From Azorhizobium oxalatiphilum (GTDB taxonomy: Bacteria > Pseudomonadota > Alphaproteobacteria > Rhizobiales > Xanthobacteraceae): 64,000 bases of DNA. The notes beneath the pieces are model-generated. The model was not told the origin of the DNA, made no database searches, and saw only the letters and a list, made by a program, of their open reading frames with translations. Location of the stretch: NCBI RefSeq assembly GCF_014635325.1, contig NZ_BMCT01000001.1:62001-126000 (forward strand), given 5' to 3'. The translations under genes were made by a program, and so were the position numbers. Position 1 is the stretch's first letter, and each line of letters opens with the position of its first letter. Shown one piece after another: positions 27,654 through 36,463 of this stretch.

Positions 27654-28100
27654 CTACGCCGCCCCCACCACCAGCACGGCGCCGTCGGTCTTCAGCACGA
27701 TCACCTTGGCGCCGGCCGGAAGGTCGGGGCCGTCCACGCGCCAGATGGTGTCGTCGATGCGCACGCGCCCCGTGCCGCCGACAATGGGCTCTTCCAGCGT
27801 GAACACGCGGCCCACCTGCCCGTCGGCACGGCGGTTGAGGAAGGGATGGTCCGAGGGGCGGGCGCGGGCCGAGACCTGCCGGCCGATCACCACCGCCACC
27901 ACTGCCAGCAGCGCGAAAGCGACGATCTGCATCTGCCAGCTGACCGCCGCCGCCAGCACGATGAAGCCGGTGACGAGGGCGGCAAGGCCGAGCCAGAGCA
28001 GGAAGGCGCCGGGCAGGATGATCTCCGCCACCAGCAGCACGCCGCCGAGCACGAACCAGGCCCAGGAAGCGTCCCAAAGGCCATTGGTGAGAAAGGTCAC
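27654..28100 (-). CDS. NfeD family membrane protein
   Basis: 148 residues: three hydrophobic segments (ASWAWFVLGGVLLVAEIILPG, FLLWLGLAALVTGFIVLA, MQIVAFALLAVVAVVIG) and a C-terminal OB-fold-like domain (GRVFTLEEPIVGGTGRVRIDDTIWRVDGPDLPAGAKVIVL). NfeD proteins partner with SPFH/stomatin-like proteins in membrane microdomains. The SPFH gene lies 11 bp upstream on the same strand. Confidence 0.92.
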   Translation of the reverse strand: MTFLTNGLWDASWAWFVLGGVLLVAEIILPGAFLLWLGLAALVTGFIVLAAAVSWQMQIVAFALLAVVAVVIGRQVSARARPSDHPFLNRRADGQVGRVFTLEEPIVGGTGRVRIDDTIWRVDGPDLPAGAKVIVLKTDGAVLVVGAA

Positions 28101-28111
28101 AGGTGCTCTCC

Positions 28112-29200
28112 TCAGCCGCCGGCGCCGCCACCGAAGCGCATCTCCACGCTCTGGCCGGCGGTCGGCGTGGAGGTGGTGCGCGCGGCGCCCGCATTCTGGC
28201 CCGCGCTCGGCCCCGTGGGCGAGGCCGGGCGACGGTTGCCGCCTCCGGCAGGCCCGGAGCCACCGGAGCCACCGCCCGAACCACCGCCGAACGCCTCGCG
28301 GGCGATCTCGCCGATGCCGGCAAGGCTTGAGACCAGCGCGCTCGCCTCATAGGGCATCATGATGACCTTCTGGTTCGGCGCCTTGGCGAGGCTCTCGAAC
28401 GCCTGCACATACTTCTCGGCGATATAGTAATTGAGCGCCGCCATTTCGCCCGAGGCCACCGCGCTGGAGAGCACGGAGGTGGCGTTGGCCTCGGCTTCGG
28501 CGAGGCGCTCGCGGGCTTCCGCGTCGCGGCGGGCAGCCTCGAGGCGACCTTCGGCCTCAAGGATATGGGCCTGCTTCTGGCCTTCCGCGCGCAGGATTTC
28601 GGACTGGCGCATGCCTTCGGCTTCCAGAATGGAGGCGCGCTTCTCGCGCTCGGCCTTCATCTGCCGGCCCATGGCGTTCACGAGGTCCGCCGGGGGCACG
28701 ATGTCGCGGATCTCGATGCGCGTCACCTTCACGCCCCAGCTGGCGGCGGCGGCATCCACCACGTGGAGCAGGCGCTCATTGATGGCGTCGCGATGGGAGA
28801 GCAGCTGATCAAGATCCATGGAGCCCATGACGGTGCGGATATTGGTCATGGTGAGCGCCAGAATGGCGGTGTCGAGCTGGGCCACCTCGTAGGAGGCTTT
28901 CGCGGCGTCGAACACCTGGAAGAAGGTGATGCCGTCCACGGAGACGGTGGCATTGTCCTTGGTGATCACCTCCTGCGTGGGGACGTTGAGCACCTGCTCC
29001 ATGACGTTCACCCGGTTGCCGATGGTGTCGATGAAGGGGACGATGAGATTGAGGCCGGGGGAGAGGGTGCCGGTGTAGCGGCGGAAGCGCTCCACCGTAT
29101 ATTGATAGCCCTGCGGCACCGTCTTCACGCCGGCCACGACCACGGTGATGGCGAGGACCAGCAGCACCAGCACGAAGATGCTGGCTCCGGACAAGATCAT
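28112..29200 (-). CDS. SPFH/band 7 (stomatin/QmcA-like) protein
   Basis: 362 residues: an N-terminal membrane anchor (IFVLVLLVLAITVVVAGV), the SPFH domain (VPQGYQYTVERFRRYTGTLSPGLNLIVPFID ... IRTVMGSMDLDQLLSHRDAINERL), and a long Ala/Glu-rich coiled coil (about 180-250). A Gly/Ser/Pro-rich tail of about 70 residues follows. It is thought to form oligomeric membrane scaffolds with NfeD, which follows in the operon. The low-complexity tail is longer than in E. coli QmcA. Confidence 0.94.
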   Translation of the reverse strand: MILSGASIFVLVLLVLAITVVVAGVKTVPQGYQYTVERFRRYTGTLSPGLNLIVPFIDTIGNRVNVMEQVLNVPTQEVITKDNATVSVDGITFFQVFDAAKASYEVAQLDTAILALTMTNIRTVMGSMDLDQLLSHRDAINERLLHVVDAAAASWGVKVTRIEIRDIVPPADLVNAMGRQMKAEREKRASILEAEGMRQSEILRAEGQKQAHILEAEGRLEAARRDAEARERLAEAEANATSVLSSAVASGEMAALNYYIAEKYVQAFESLAKAPNQKVIMMPYEASALVSSLAGIGEIAREAFGGGSGGGSGGSGPAGGGNRRPASPTGPSAGQNAGAARTTSTPTAGQSVEMRFGGGAGG

Positions 29201-29511
29201 GGTGCGTCTCCCGTTTTCCCGGCCGGCGGCAAGCCAGCGCGCCCGATATGGGCACGCGCCTGCCTTCGGGGCAAGGGCGGGGGGAGAGGTTGGAGGGGTT
29301 TTGGAAAGGGGCGGCGCGGGGGCAATCCCAGACCCGGCGTCTCGTCAGACCTAGCCGCATCAGCGCTTCGCGCGCCCCCTCCCTGCCCTCCCGCGCAAGC
29401 GGGAGAGGGGGAAATGGGATGGCGGGCGCACAGTCCGGCTGGCGCGGCAGGCTCCCTCTCCCGCTTGCGGGGGAGGGGTGGGGAGGGGGAAACGGCGGGC
29501 CGTCTCCGCCC
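29201..29511. other. 311-bp spacer with repeat family 1
   Basis: Only the repeat at 29374-29490 and flanking GC-rich sequence are seen. There is no gene. It lies between the SPFH start and the MFS stop on the minus strand, so a promoter for SPFH-nfeD should lie in the first 170 bp. Confidence 0.5.
29374..29490. repeat. repeat family 1, paired inverted units
   Basis: Opposed units GCCCCCTCCCTGCCCTCC...AGCGGGAGAGGG and CCCTCTCCCGCTTGCGGGGG...GGGGAGGGGG around a 45-bp centre. Same layout as the copies at 23479 and 63102. Confidence 0.8.
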
Positions 29512-30879
29512 CTACTTCGCTGCCGGCCTGGCCACCTTCGCCGGCACCGGAACGGTGAGCGAGAGCAGGGCGCCTGCCAGGGCGAAGCCGCCGGTCAGCA
29601 GGCACACGAAGGGCCAGCCGCCATGGCTCCAGAACCAGCCGCCCACCGAGCCGATGAGGCTGGAGCCGATGTAATAGAACAGGAGGTACAGCGAGGCCGC
29701 ATGTCCCTTCGCGGTGCCGGCCAGCGGCCCCACCGCGCCGGAGGCGGCCGAATGGGTGACGAAGAAGCCGATCGTCACCAGCGCGATGCCCGCCACCACC
29801 AGCGTCAGCGGCGCCGCCAGCGTCAGGGCGACGCCCGCGAGCATCAAGGCGAAGCCGGCCACCAGCAGCGGGCGGCGGCCGAAGCGGTCGGATAGCGAGC
29901 CCGACACCTGCGAGGACACCACGCCGAAGCCGTAGCACAGGAAGATCAGGCTGATCTGCGTGGGGTTGAGGCCGTACGGCTCCCCCGCCAGCCGGAAGGT
30001 GGCGTAGTTGAACAGCGTCACGAAGATGCTGGTGAGCATGAAGCCGATGGCATAGACGCGCAGCAGGCGCCGGTTGCGCAGGTGTCCGGCCCACGCCTTG
30101 AGATGGAAGGCGGGATCGAACCCGGCCTTCGGTACGAAATGGCGCGAGGCCGGCAGCAGCAGCACGAAGCCCAGCGCCGAGACGAGGCACAGCGCGCCCA
30201 GCACGCCCAGCGCCATGCGCCACGAGGTGAATTCGGTCATCAGCCCCATGCCCACGCGGCCGAGCATGGCCCCGAAGGCGGTGCCGCCCACATAGAGGCC
30301 CATGGCCTTGCCGAGATGGGCGGGGTCGATCTCCTCCGCCAGCCACGCCATGGCCACCGCCGGCACGCCGCCGAGCACGAGGCCCTCCGCCGCGCGGGCG
30401 ATGAGCAGGCCGTGCCAGCTCGGGATCATGGCCGCCACGAGGTTCAGCGCCGCGCCGAACAGCATGGAGCCGAACATCAGCCCGCGCCGGCCCCAGGCCT
30501 GCGAGAACACGCTGGCGATGAGGATCGCCACCGCGAGCATGCCGGTGGTGAGCGAGAGCGCCAGCGCGCTTTCCGCCGGGCTCACGCCGAAGCTGCGGGC
30601 GAAATCCGGCAGCAGCGGCTGCACGCAATAGAGCAGCGAGAAGCTGGCGAAGCCGGCGAGGAACAGGGCCAGGCCCGCGCGGCGATATTCCGCCGTGCCG
30701 CGCCGGATGAAGGGCGCGATGGCGGGCGGCAGGGTCTCGGCGGTGACGGCATCGCCTTCAAGCGCTTCGGCGTCGATGGCGTCGCTGATGGCGGGCGGGG
30801 CCGTCAGGTCACGGGCGAGAACAGTCTGGACGAGGGTGTTTTCGAGGGCGTCGCCTGAGGCGGCGATGGGGGCAGCCAT
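29512..30879 (-). CDS. MFS transporter (YnfM-like)
   Basis: 455 residues with 12 predicted membrane helices after an unusually long hydrophilic N-terminus of about 65 residues. Family features are LPDFARSFGVSPAESALALSLTTGMLAVA, the loop SQAWGRRGLMFGSMLF, ARAAEGLVLGGVPAVAMAWLAEEI, and the second-half loop SGSLSDRFGRRPLLVAG. The divergent LysR gene and shared operator mirror the E. coli ynfL-ynfM arrangement. The substrate is unknown; efflux is likely. Confidence 0.92.
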   Translation of the reverse strand: MAAPIAASGDALENTLVQTVLARDLTAPPAISDAIDAEALEGDAVTAETLPPAIAPFIRRGTAEYRRAGLALFLAGFASFSLLYCVQPLLPDFARSFGVSPAESALALSLTTGMLAVAILIASVFSQAWGRRGLMFGSMLFGAALNLVAAMIPSWHGLLIARAAEGLVLGGVPAVAMAWLAEEIDPAHLGKAMGLYVGGTAFGAMLGRVGMGLMTEFTSWRMALGVLGALCLVSALGFVLLLPASRHFVPKAGFDPAFHLKAWAGHLRNRRLLRVYAIGFMLTSIFVTLFNYATFRLAGEPYGLNPTQISLIFLCYGFGVVSSQVSGSLSDRFGRRPLLVAGFALMLAGVALTLAAPLTLVVAGIALVTIGFFVTHSAASGAVGPLAGTAKGHAASLYLLFYYIGSSLIGSVGGWFWSHGGWPFVCLLTGGFALAGALLSLTVPVPAKVARPAAK

Positions 30880-30934
30880 GATGTCTCAACTTTCTTCCGG
30901 CTTGAGATAGCTGCACTGCTCCCAAGGGTCCAAT

Positions 30935-30958
30935 ATATGGAAATGGCCTTTGCCATAT
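30935..30958. promoter_or_regulatory. inverted repeat operator between MFS and LysR genes
   Basis: Twelve-base arms ATATGGAAATGG and CCTTTGCCATAT, with two mismatches and no spacer, in the 88-bp divergent gap. AT-rich and centred 21 bp before the LysR start, it is a likely LysR binding site covering both promoters. Confidence 0.6.
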
Positions 30959-30967
30959 GTTAAATGA

Positions 30968-31888
30968 ATGGCGATGGAACTGCGCCACATCCGCTATTTC
31001 CTCACCGTCGCGGACGAGGGGAATTTCACCCGCGCCGCCGCGCGCCTCGGCATCGGCCAGCCGCCGCTCAGCCAGCAGATCAAGGATCTGGAGCGCGAGG
31101 TGGGCACGCTGCTGTTCCACCGCGTGCCCCATGGCGCGGAACTGACCGAGGCCGGCGCGGCCTTCCTCGATGCGGTGAAATCCATGCCCGCTCAGGCGAT
31201 CGCCGCCGGAGAGGCCGCCCGCCGGGCGGCGCGCGGCGAGACCGGGCAACTGGCCATCGGCGTGGTGGGCACGGCGACGCTGAACCCGGTGCTCCCCGCC
31301 AGCATCCGCGCCTATCGCCGGGCCTATCCGGAGGTGGAGCTGAAGCTGGAGGAGGGCCATTCCGTGGGGCTGGTGGAGGGGCTCATGGCGGGGCGGCTGG
31401 ATGTGGCGATCCTGCGCCCGTCCGCCTCCGATCCGGAGGAACTGACGGTGCGCACCCTGCTGGAGGATGATCTGGTGGCCGCTCTGCCCGCGGCCCATCC
31501 CGAGGCGCGGGGCACGGGTGGTCTCGATCTGGCGGTGCTGGCGGGTGATCCGCTGATCATGACGCCGCGCGCCCTGGGCACGGGCCTGCACGACACGGCG
31601 CTGGAGGCCTGCCGGGCGGCGGGGTTCGAGCCGGTGCTGGGCCAGCCGGCCCCGCAGATCACCTCCATGCTGTCGCTGGTGGCGGCGGAGCTTGGGGTGT
31701 CGCTGGTGCCGGCCTCCATGCGCCAGTTGGGGTTCGCGGGCGTGGCCTATCGCACGCTGCGCCCGCCGGTGCCGCATGTGGGGCTTGCGCTCGCCCACCG
31801 CAGCCAGCGCCCGGCGCAGACCGTGCTGAACTTCACCGCTCTGGCGCGGGCGGCGGCAAGGCGGCTGGGGGTGGGGCGGGAGGAGTAG
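30968..31888 (+). CDS. LysR-type transcriptional regulator
   Basis: 306 residues; an ATG two codons downstream (MELRHIRYF) is also plausible. Winged helix MELRHIRYFLTVADEGNFTRAAARLGIGQPPLSQQIKDLEREVGTLLFHR, then the periplasmic-binding-type effector domain ending SQRPAQTVLNFTALAR. The helix-turn-helix is of the BenM/CatM/YnfL subgroup (QPPLSQQIKDLE). It probably regulates the divergent MFS transporter. Confidence 0.93.
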   Translation: MAMELRHIRYFLTVADEGNFTRAAARLGIGQPPLSQQIKDLEREVGTLLFHRVPHGAELTEAGAAFLDAVKSMPAQAIAAGEAARRAARGETGQLAIGVVGTATLNPVLPASIRAYRRAYPEVELKLEEGHSVGLVEGLMAGRLDVAILRPSASDPEELTVRTLLEDDLVAALPAAHPEARGTGGLDLAVLAGDPLIMTPRALGTGLHDTALEACRAAGFEPVLGQPAPQITSMLSLVAAELGVSLVPASMRQLGFAGVAYRTLRPPVPHVGLALAHRSQRPAQTVLNFTALARAAARRLGVGREE

Positions 31889-31906
31889 GGGGCGTTGCGC
31901 CCGGTC

Positions 31907-31948
31907 TGCCCCCTCCCCAACCCTCCCCCGCAAGCGGGAGAGGGGGCC
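31907..31948. repeat. repeat family 1, single unit
   Basis: One unit only (TGCCCCCTCCCCAACCCTCC...AAGCGGGAGAGGGGGC); the opposed partner is missing. Confidence 0.75.
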
Positions 31949-32000
31949 TGTTGCGCTGTGGGGCGAGGAGGCTCTGATCTGCCGGGCACCCCTATCCACT

Positions 32001-32143
32001 CGTCATGGCCGGGCTTGACCCGGCCATCCACGTCGGGCCGACGGTGGTTGGTTGGAAAGCTGGAACCCCGACCGCGCGCGCATATGGCATCCATCCACCC
32101 GGCCGATGGACGTGGATGGCCGGGTCAAGCCCGGCCATGACGA
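32001..32143. repeat. repeat family 2, inverted pair
   Basis: CGTCATGGCCGGGCTTGACC..ATCCACG at 32001-32032 and its near-exact inverse at 32111-32143 flank about 78 bp of unique sequence. Each unit is itself palindromic (GGCCGGG-CTTGA-CCCGGCC). Confidence 0.8.
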
Positions 32144-32192
32144 TCCTCTGCTGCATCGGTATCGGGCTTGAACGCCGAAAGGCCCGCCGCCC

Positions 32193-33266
32193 TCAGCCCT
32201 TAATCCACCCCGCAAGCTCGCGCAGCACCACCGCCTCGATCACCCGCATGCCTTCGTCCGTGTCGTTGAGGCACGGGATGGCCGCGAACTTCTCGCCGCC
32301 GTTGTGCAGGAAGATCTCGGCATTCTCGCCGCCGATCTCCTCCAGCGTCTCCAGACAGTCGGCGGTGAAGCCGGGGTTGAGGATGGCCATGCGCTTCACG
32401 CCGCTCTTCGCCAAAGCCTCAACCGTCTTGTCGGTGTAGGGCTGAAGCCACTCCTCCTTGCCGAAGCGCGACTGGAAGGTGAGGCGGAATTTCTGCTCCG
32501 ACATGCCAAGCCGCTCGCGCAGCAGGCGCGCGGTCTTGATGCACTGGCAGGCGTAGGGGTCGCCCTTCTCGTGATAGGACTTCGGGATGCCGTGGAAGGA
32601 GGCGAGGATCACCTCCGGCTCGAAATCCAGCGCCTTCAGATGCCCCTCCAGCGAGGTGGCGAGCGCGTCGATATAGACCGGATCGTCATGCCAGGGCGGG
32701 GCCAGGCGCACGCTCGGCTGCCAGCGCATCTTCGCCAGCTTCTCGAACGCCTTGTCGCCCACGGTGGCGGTGGTGGCGGCGGCATATTGGGGATAGAGCG
32801 GCACGATGAGGATGCGGTCGCAGCCGGCCTTCTGCAAAGCCTCGATGCGGTCGGGCATGGAGGGGAAGCCGTAGCGCATGGCCCAGTCCACCACGATGCG
32901 CTCGTCGCGCCCGCCGATCCGCGCGGCAAGCTTTTCCGCCTGCCCGCGGGTGATGGTCTTCAGCGGCCCCTCGTTGCGCTCCTTGTTCCAGATGGTCTCG
33001 TAATCCTTGCCCTTCGGCCCCGGTCGCTTGGTGAGGATGATGGCGTTGAGCACGAACCACCACAGCGCCCGGTTGGCCTCGATGACGCGCGGATCGGAGA
33101 GGAATTCCTTCAGATAGCGGCGCATGGACCAATAGTCCGTGCCCTCCGGCGTGCCGAGATTGACCAGCAGCACGCCGATGCGGCCGAAGGCGATCTTCGG
33201 ATGGGCGGAGGGCAGGGTCGTCGCGGTGGCCTGAGCGGCGGGGGCGGTGGTCGTCATGGTCATCAT
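32193..33266 (-). CDS. hemH: ferrochelatase
   Basis: 357 residues. It inserts Fe(II) into protoporphyrin IX, the last step of protoheme synthesis, at the inner membrane face. Family blocks: GVLLVNLGTPEGTDYWSMRRYLKEFLSDPRVIE, DWAMRYGFPSM, LYPQYAAATTATV, the catalytic His in SFHGIPKSYHEKGDPYACQC, TFQSRFGKEEWLQPYT, and PGFTADCLETLEEIG with the conserved Glu. An N-terminal Thr/Ala-rich extension of about 25 residues precedes the domain; the true start could be internal. hemW is also in this window, but not linked. Confidence 0.96.
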   Translation of the reverse strand: MMTMTTTAPAAQATATTLPSAHPKIAFGRIGVLLVNLGTPEGTDYWSMRRYLKEFLSDPRVIEANRALWWFVLNAIILTKRPGPKGKDYETIWNKERNEGPLKTITRGQAEKLAARIGGRDERIVVDWAMRYGFPSMPDRIEALQKAGCDRILIVPLYPQYAAATTATVGDKAFEKLAKMRWQPSVRLAPPWHDDPVYIDALATSLEGHLKALDFEPEVILASFHGIPKSYHEKGDPYACQCIKTARLLRERLGMSEQKFRLTFQSRFGKEEWLQPYTDKTVEALAKSGVKRMAILNPGFTADCLETLEEIGGENAEIFLHNGGEKFAAIPCLNDTDEGMRVIEAVVLRELAGWIKG

Positions 33267-33507
33267 TCACCTCTGGATCGCCACATGGGCCGCCGGGGAG
33301 AAGCCGTCAATGGGGCAGATCAAACCGCTGTTTCTCCCGTCCGGGCGGGAGGCATGCCGCCGGGCGATGGTGTCAGCGTGGCCGTTGGCATGCGTTCGGC
33401 TTACGCGCACACGGCGCGCGCGGATGCGCATGGCACGCATGCGCAGGCCCCGGCGCGTGGCCGCGAGGCTTTTGGGCCATATGTCGAATGTGGGCTTAAG
33501 GAACGGA

Positions 33508-33582
33508 TGGTGGGCACGACAGGGATTGAACCTGTGACCCCCTCGATGTCAACGAGGTGCTCTCCCGCTGAGCTACGCGCCC
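33508..33582 (-). tRNA. tRNA-Val (GAC)
   Basis: 75 nt including an encoded 3' CCA. Acceptor stem GGGCGCG pairs with CGTGCCC, discriminator A. The D arm holds AGCTCAGCGGGAGAGC. Anticodon stem CCTCG/CGAGG with loop TTGACAT gives anticodon GAC. The T arm is ACAGG-TTCAATC-CCTGT. All stems pair well. Confidence 0.95.
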
Positions 33583-33600
33583 ATCCGTCAGGAGGTGGCC

Positions 33601-33629
33601 TCTATATCGGCTCGCTATTGCGGATGCAA
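33601..33629 (-). promoter_or_regulatory. promoter of tRNA-Val
   Basis: On the minus strand TTGCAT (33624-33629), 17 nt, TATAGA (33601-33606). The tRNA 5' end is 19 nt downstream of the -10 box. Confidence 0.6.
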
Positions 33630-33723
33630 GCCACCATGGAAGGCCATGTTGTGCACGGCTGGGGATGACCGTGCGAACCCTTTGGTTTCAGGCGGCCCGG
33701 GCCGCCCTTTTTACCCTCGCGGC

Positions 33724-34089
33724 TCAGGCCGCCTGAAGGATCTTGTGCACTTCGCTGACGAGGTCGCGCAGATGGAAGGGCTTGGACAGCACCTTTGCTT
33801 CGCAGGGCGCTTCCATGTCCGCATTCAGCGCCACGGCGGCGAAGCCGGTGATGAACATCACCTTCAGGTCGGGATCGAGCTCGGTGGCGCGGCGCGCCAG
33901 CTCGATGCCGTCCATCTCCGGCATGACGATGTCGGTCAGGAGCAGCTCGAACGGCTCCTCACGCATGCGCTCGTAAGCGGAACGGCCATTGTCGAAGGAG
34001 GCGACCTGATAGCCGGCGTTCTGCAGCGCCTTCACCAGGAAGCGCCGCATGTCGTTGTCGTCTTCGGCGAGCAGAATCTTCACGCCCAT
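33724..34089 (-). CDS. cpdR: cell-cycle response regulator CpdR
   Basis: 121-residue single-domain receiver. Phospho-acceptor Asp53 (LLLTDIVMPEMDG), acidic pocket AEDDND, Thr in MFITGFAA and Lys in KVLSKPF are in place. The sequence DDNDMRRFLVKAL, PEMDGIELARRATELDPDLKVMFITGFAAVALN and SKPFHLRDLV is close to CpdR of Caulobacter and rhizobia. Family knowledge: unphosphorylated CpdR primes ClpXP for proteolysis of cell-cycle regulators at the pole. The neighbouring N-formylglutamate amidohydrolase is a conserved partner in the neighbourhood. Confidence 0.93.
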   Translation of the reverse strand: MGVKILLAEDDNDMRRFLVKALQNAGYQVASFDNGRSAYERMREEPFELLLTDIVMPEMDGIELARRATELDPDLKVMFITGFAAVALNADMEAPCEAKVLSKPFHLRDLVSEVHKILQAA

Positions 34090-34579
34090 CCCCTTAGATC
34101 ATCATCACGGCCGCACCCGAGCCCGAAGGCGGGCAGCCGATCCTCAAGTCTGGTGTCGCCCAAACGGGTAAATTCGAAGTGAACCATGCACCCGAAAAAG
34201 GCAGACGCAGACGCCGGCGCGGCGTCATCCATTGGAGACTGTTTGGTGAGCCGGATCGACGCTTCAGATCATCAATCTGAACCGATCCGCCTCCATGGAG
34301 CGGTTAGACCGCAACCCTGTCGTCTTCACAAGGGCCTTGCCAAGGTTGGGTTAAGATGACGGCGCCGGGGCACGCCATGAAACGGCGGTTACTGGGGGAA
34401 GGGAACGCCGGCCGGATGGATTTGCTCCGATCTGATCCGGCTCTAAGTTGTCCCCGGCCTGCCCTTAAGCCCTTCCAAGCGGTGGCCAAGTTGCGCATGA
34501 TAAGAGAACGCCATCCTCTTGGCGCCTGTCTCTCGGTCGGGTTCGCCCGTCTTTCGATTTCGCGGATTCCCGTTCCTCG
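34090..34579. other. cpdR-hutG divergent spacer with a large inverted repeat
   Basis: 490 bp without a supported gene. At 34252-34289 a dyad has arms CGGATCG..TTCAGAT and ATCTGAA..CGATCCG; a small GCGGTTAGACCGC palindrome follows near 34300. Promoters for both flanking genes should lie here. Confidence 0.5.
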
Positions 34580-35467
34580 ATGACTGCCTGCCTTGCCGAT
34601 ACCATCGACCCGTCGTTCGAAATCCTCTCGCCGGAGGAGCCCGCCGGGCCGTTCGTGTTCAACTCGCCGCACAGCGGGCGCATCTATCCGCGCCCCTTCG
34701 TCGAGCAGGCGCGGCTCGATTTCGAGACCCTGCGCCGCTCCGAGGATAGCTTCGTGGACGAGCTGTTCCTGGATGTGGTGGCTGCCGGCATGCCGCTGAT
34801 GCGGGCGCTGTTCCCGCGCGCCTTCCTCGATCTCAACCGCGAGCCCTATGAGCTGGACCCGCGCATGTTCGACGGCCGCCTGCCGGCCTTCGCCAACACG
34901 CGCTCGATCCGGGTGTCCGGCGGGCTGGGCACCATTGCCCGCGTGGTGGGCGATGCGCAGGAGATCTATCCGCGCCGCCTCACGGTGGCCGAGGGCATGG
35001 AGCGCATCGAGGCCTTCTACAAGCCCTACCATCAGGCGCTGCGGCGGCTGATCTCGCGCACCCACCGCAGCTTCGGCGCGGCGGTGCTGGTGGACTGCCA
35101 TTCCATGCCGTCCGGCCCCGCCCGCGACGACCACACCCGGGCCGATTTCGTGATCGGCGACCGCTACGGCACCTCCTGCGCCGCGCTGGTGACGGAGGCG
35201 CTGGAGCATGAGCTGTCCGCGCGCGGCTATGTGGTGGTGCGCAACAAGCCCTATGCGGGCGGATACATCACCGAGCATTACGGCAATCCCGCCGCCGGCA
35301 TGCATGCGGTGCAGATCGAGATCAATCGCGGCCTCTATATGGATGAGGCCACTTATGTGCGCGGAGCGGATTTCTACCGCGTCAGGGCGGATCTGGCGGA
35401 TGTGGCGCGCCAGCTGTTCGAACTGGCCGACGAACTCGCGCCGCCGCGCGCCGCTGCCGCCGAGTGA
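34580..35467 (+). CDS. N-formylglutamate amidohydrolase family protein
   Basis: 295 residues. Family blocks: FNSPHSGRIYPRPF, RRSEDSFVDELF, FPRAFLDLNREPYELDPRMF, VDCHSMPSGP, and RNKPYAGGYITEHYGNPAAGMHAVQIEINRGLYMDE. The His and Glu in SPHSG, DCHS and EINR are candidate zinc ligands. In histidine degradation HutG of this type releases formate from N-formylglutamate, but there are no other hut genes here. The cpdR neighbourhood version may have another substrate. It runs divergently from cpdR. Confidence 0.9.
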   Translation: MTACLADTIDPSFEILSPEEPAGPFVFNSPHSGRIYPRPFVEQARLDFETLRRSEDSFVDELFLDVVAAGMPLMRALFPRAFLDLNREPYELDPRMFDGRLPAFANTRSIRVSGGLGTIARVVGDAQEIYPRRLTVAEGMERIEAFYKPYHQALRRLISRTHRSFGAAVLVDCHSMPSGPARDDHTRADFVIGDRYGTSCAALVTEALEHELSARGYVVVRNKPYAGGYITEHYGNPAAGMHAVQIEINRGLYMDEATYVRGADFYRVRADLADVARQLFELADELAPPRAAAAE

Positions 35468-35756
35468 TCTCCTGACCCTTGGTTAAGTAACTGGCGGGGC
35501 TGGCGTCATCGCTGCCCGTCCACACCCCTCTGCAACCCAGGGACGGGGTGCGTGCAGGCGCGCACCGAGGCGTGCAAACACCTGCGGCAGCTGTCGGATT
35601 TGTGAGGGGATGCCAACATGTCGCAGCACAGTCACGCTTGACCAAGCGGAAGCCGTCACACTTCTGCCTTGCGTTTTGCGAATGGCAGATATACGAATTC
35701 GTTGGTGAGCCGAGATAACCAAACGGTACCGGCTCTCTCCGTTGCGTTTCGGTGGC

Positions 35757-35847
35757 CCAAAAAAGAAAGGGGCCGTCCGCAAGCGAACGGCCCAAGTCTA
35801 GGGAGGAAACGCCCAAGGAGGGCAGCGACACAGCGACGCCAATCGCC
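35757..35847 (-). ncRNA. suhB/mmgR-like small RNA, copy 1
   Basis: A minus-strand transcript is predicted from about 35847. It contains the single-stranded core CTCCTTGGGCGTTTCCTCCC and CTAGACTTGGGCC, which offers two CCTCC (anti-Shine-Dalgarno-like) motifs. It ends in a terminator stem GGGCCGTTCG/CGGACGGCCC followed by TTTCTTTTTT. An upstream promoter CTTGAT, N18, CTATTG lies at 35854-35883. The core is identical to copy 2, about 0.7 kb away. From memory it matches the alphaproteobacterial suhB RNA family (mmgR), named for proximity to suhB; a hisN/suhB-family gene is indeed next door. Such RNAs pair with mRNAs, and MmgR affects polyhydroxyalkanoate storage in Sinorhizobium. Confidence 0.8.
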
Positions 35848-36189
35848 ATGTCGCAATAGCCGATTGCGGTGCCAGAAATCAAGTCCTGTTTTGTCGCAGG
35901 CGCAAAAAATGGTTCAAGCACCTGAAAAGTCTGAATTAATTTTACATCCTTTATGGCGCCCTTTGCGGTGCCGCCTGGCTCCGGCAGCGGAATCGACTGC
36001 CGGGGCCGTTTCCCAGCCATCGCAATGCACCCGAATGCCCTTCTGAGGTACCGCCTTGCGGTGACGCCTCTGTTTCTGTCGGGGGCCGGGAGAGGATTTG
36101 AAGGCCGGTTGCCGCCGGGCGCGCGCCGCCAGGTGTGGCAGCGGGCAGAGATGGCAAGCGGGGCGCCACGGGAACCGGGGCGCCGGCCG

Positions 36190-36265
36190 TGGGTTTCTAC
36201 AGTGGAAGGGTCGAGGAAACGCCCACGGAGGGAGCCCGCAAGAGGCTGCCCCGCGGGAGATGGCA
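36190..36265 (-). ncRNA. possible diverged third copy of the small RNA
   Basis: The segment TCGAGGAAACGCCCACGGAG followed by GGAGC resembles the core of the two clear copies. No clean promoter is seen, and the following stem (GGCGCC ... GGCGCC) lacks a U-tract. It may be a decayed copy. Confidence 0.25.
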
Positions 36266-36463
36266 GAAGGCGGGGCGGACCGAGGCAAAGGTCCGGCGTC
36301 CGCGCAGCTCTGAAATGGTCTGGATAGATCCGCTCTTGAAAGAGCCGGTGTACGCACGGCGCAGCCGCTTGCGTGCAGGGTGTCTTTTCAGGAGCGCGAC
36401 GGCGTGCGCGTGCCGCTGTTCCAGATGTCGGGCTGTTGAGCTGAAGTTGCCGCCAAGCAGCGC

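Larger units (their letters stand above)
31889..32192. other. 304-bp repeat-filled spacer
   Basis: Holds a single family 1 unit followed by a pair of inverted family 2 units. There is no gene. It separates convergent LysR and hemH, and the repeats may act as transcription barriers. Confidence 0.6.

Noticed and set aside
33691..33712. GGCGGCCCGGGCCGCC followed by a T-tract near the cpdR stop
   Set aside because: The T-tract is on the plus strand, where no gene ends; it does not fit either flanking minus-strand gene, so it was not listed as a terminator.
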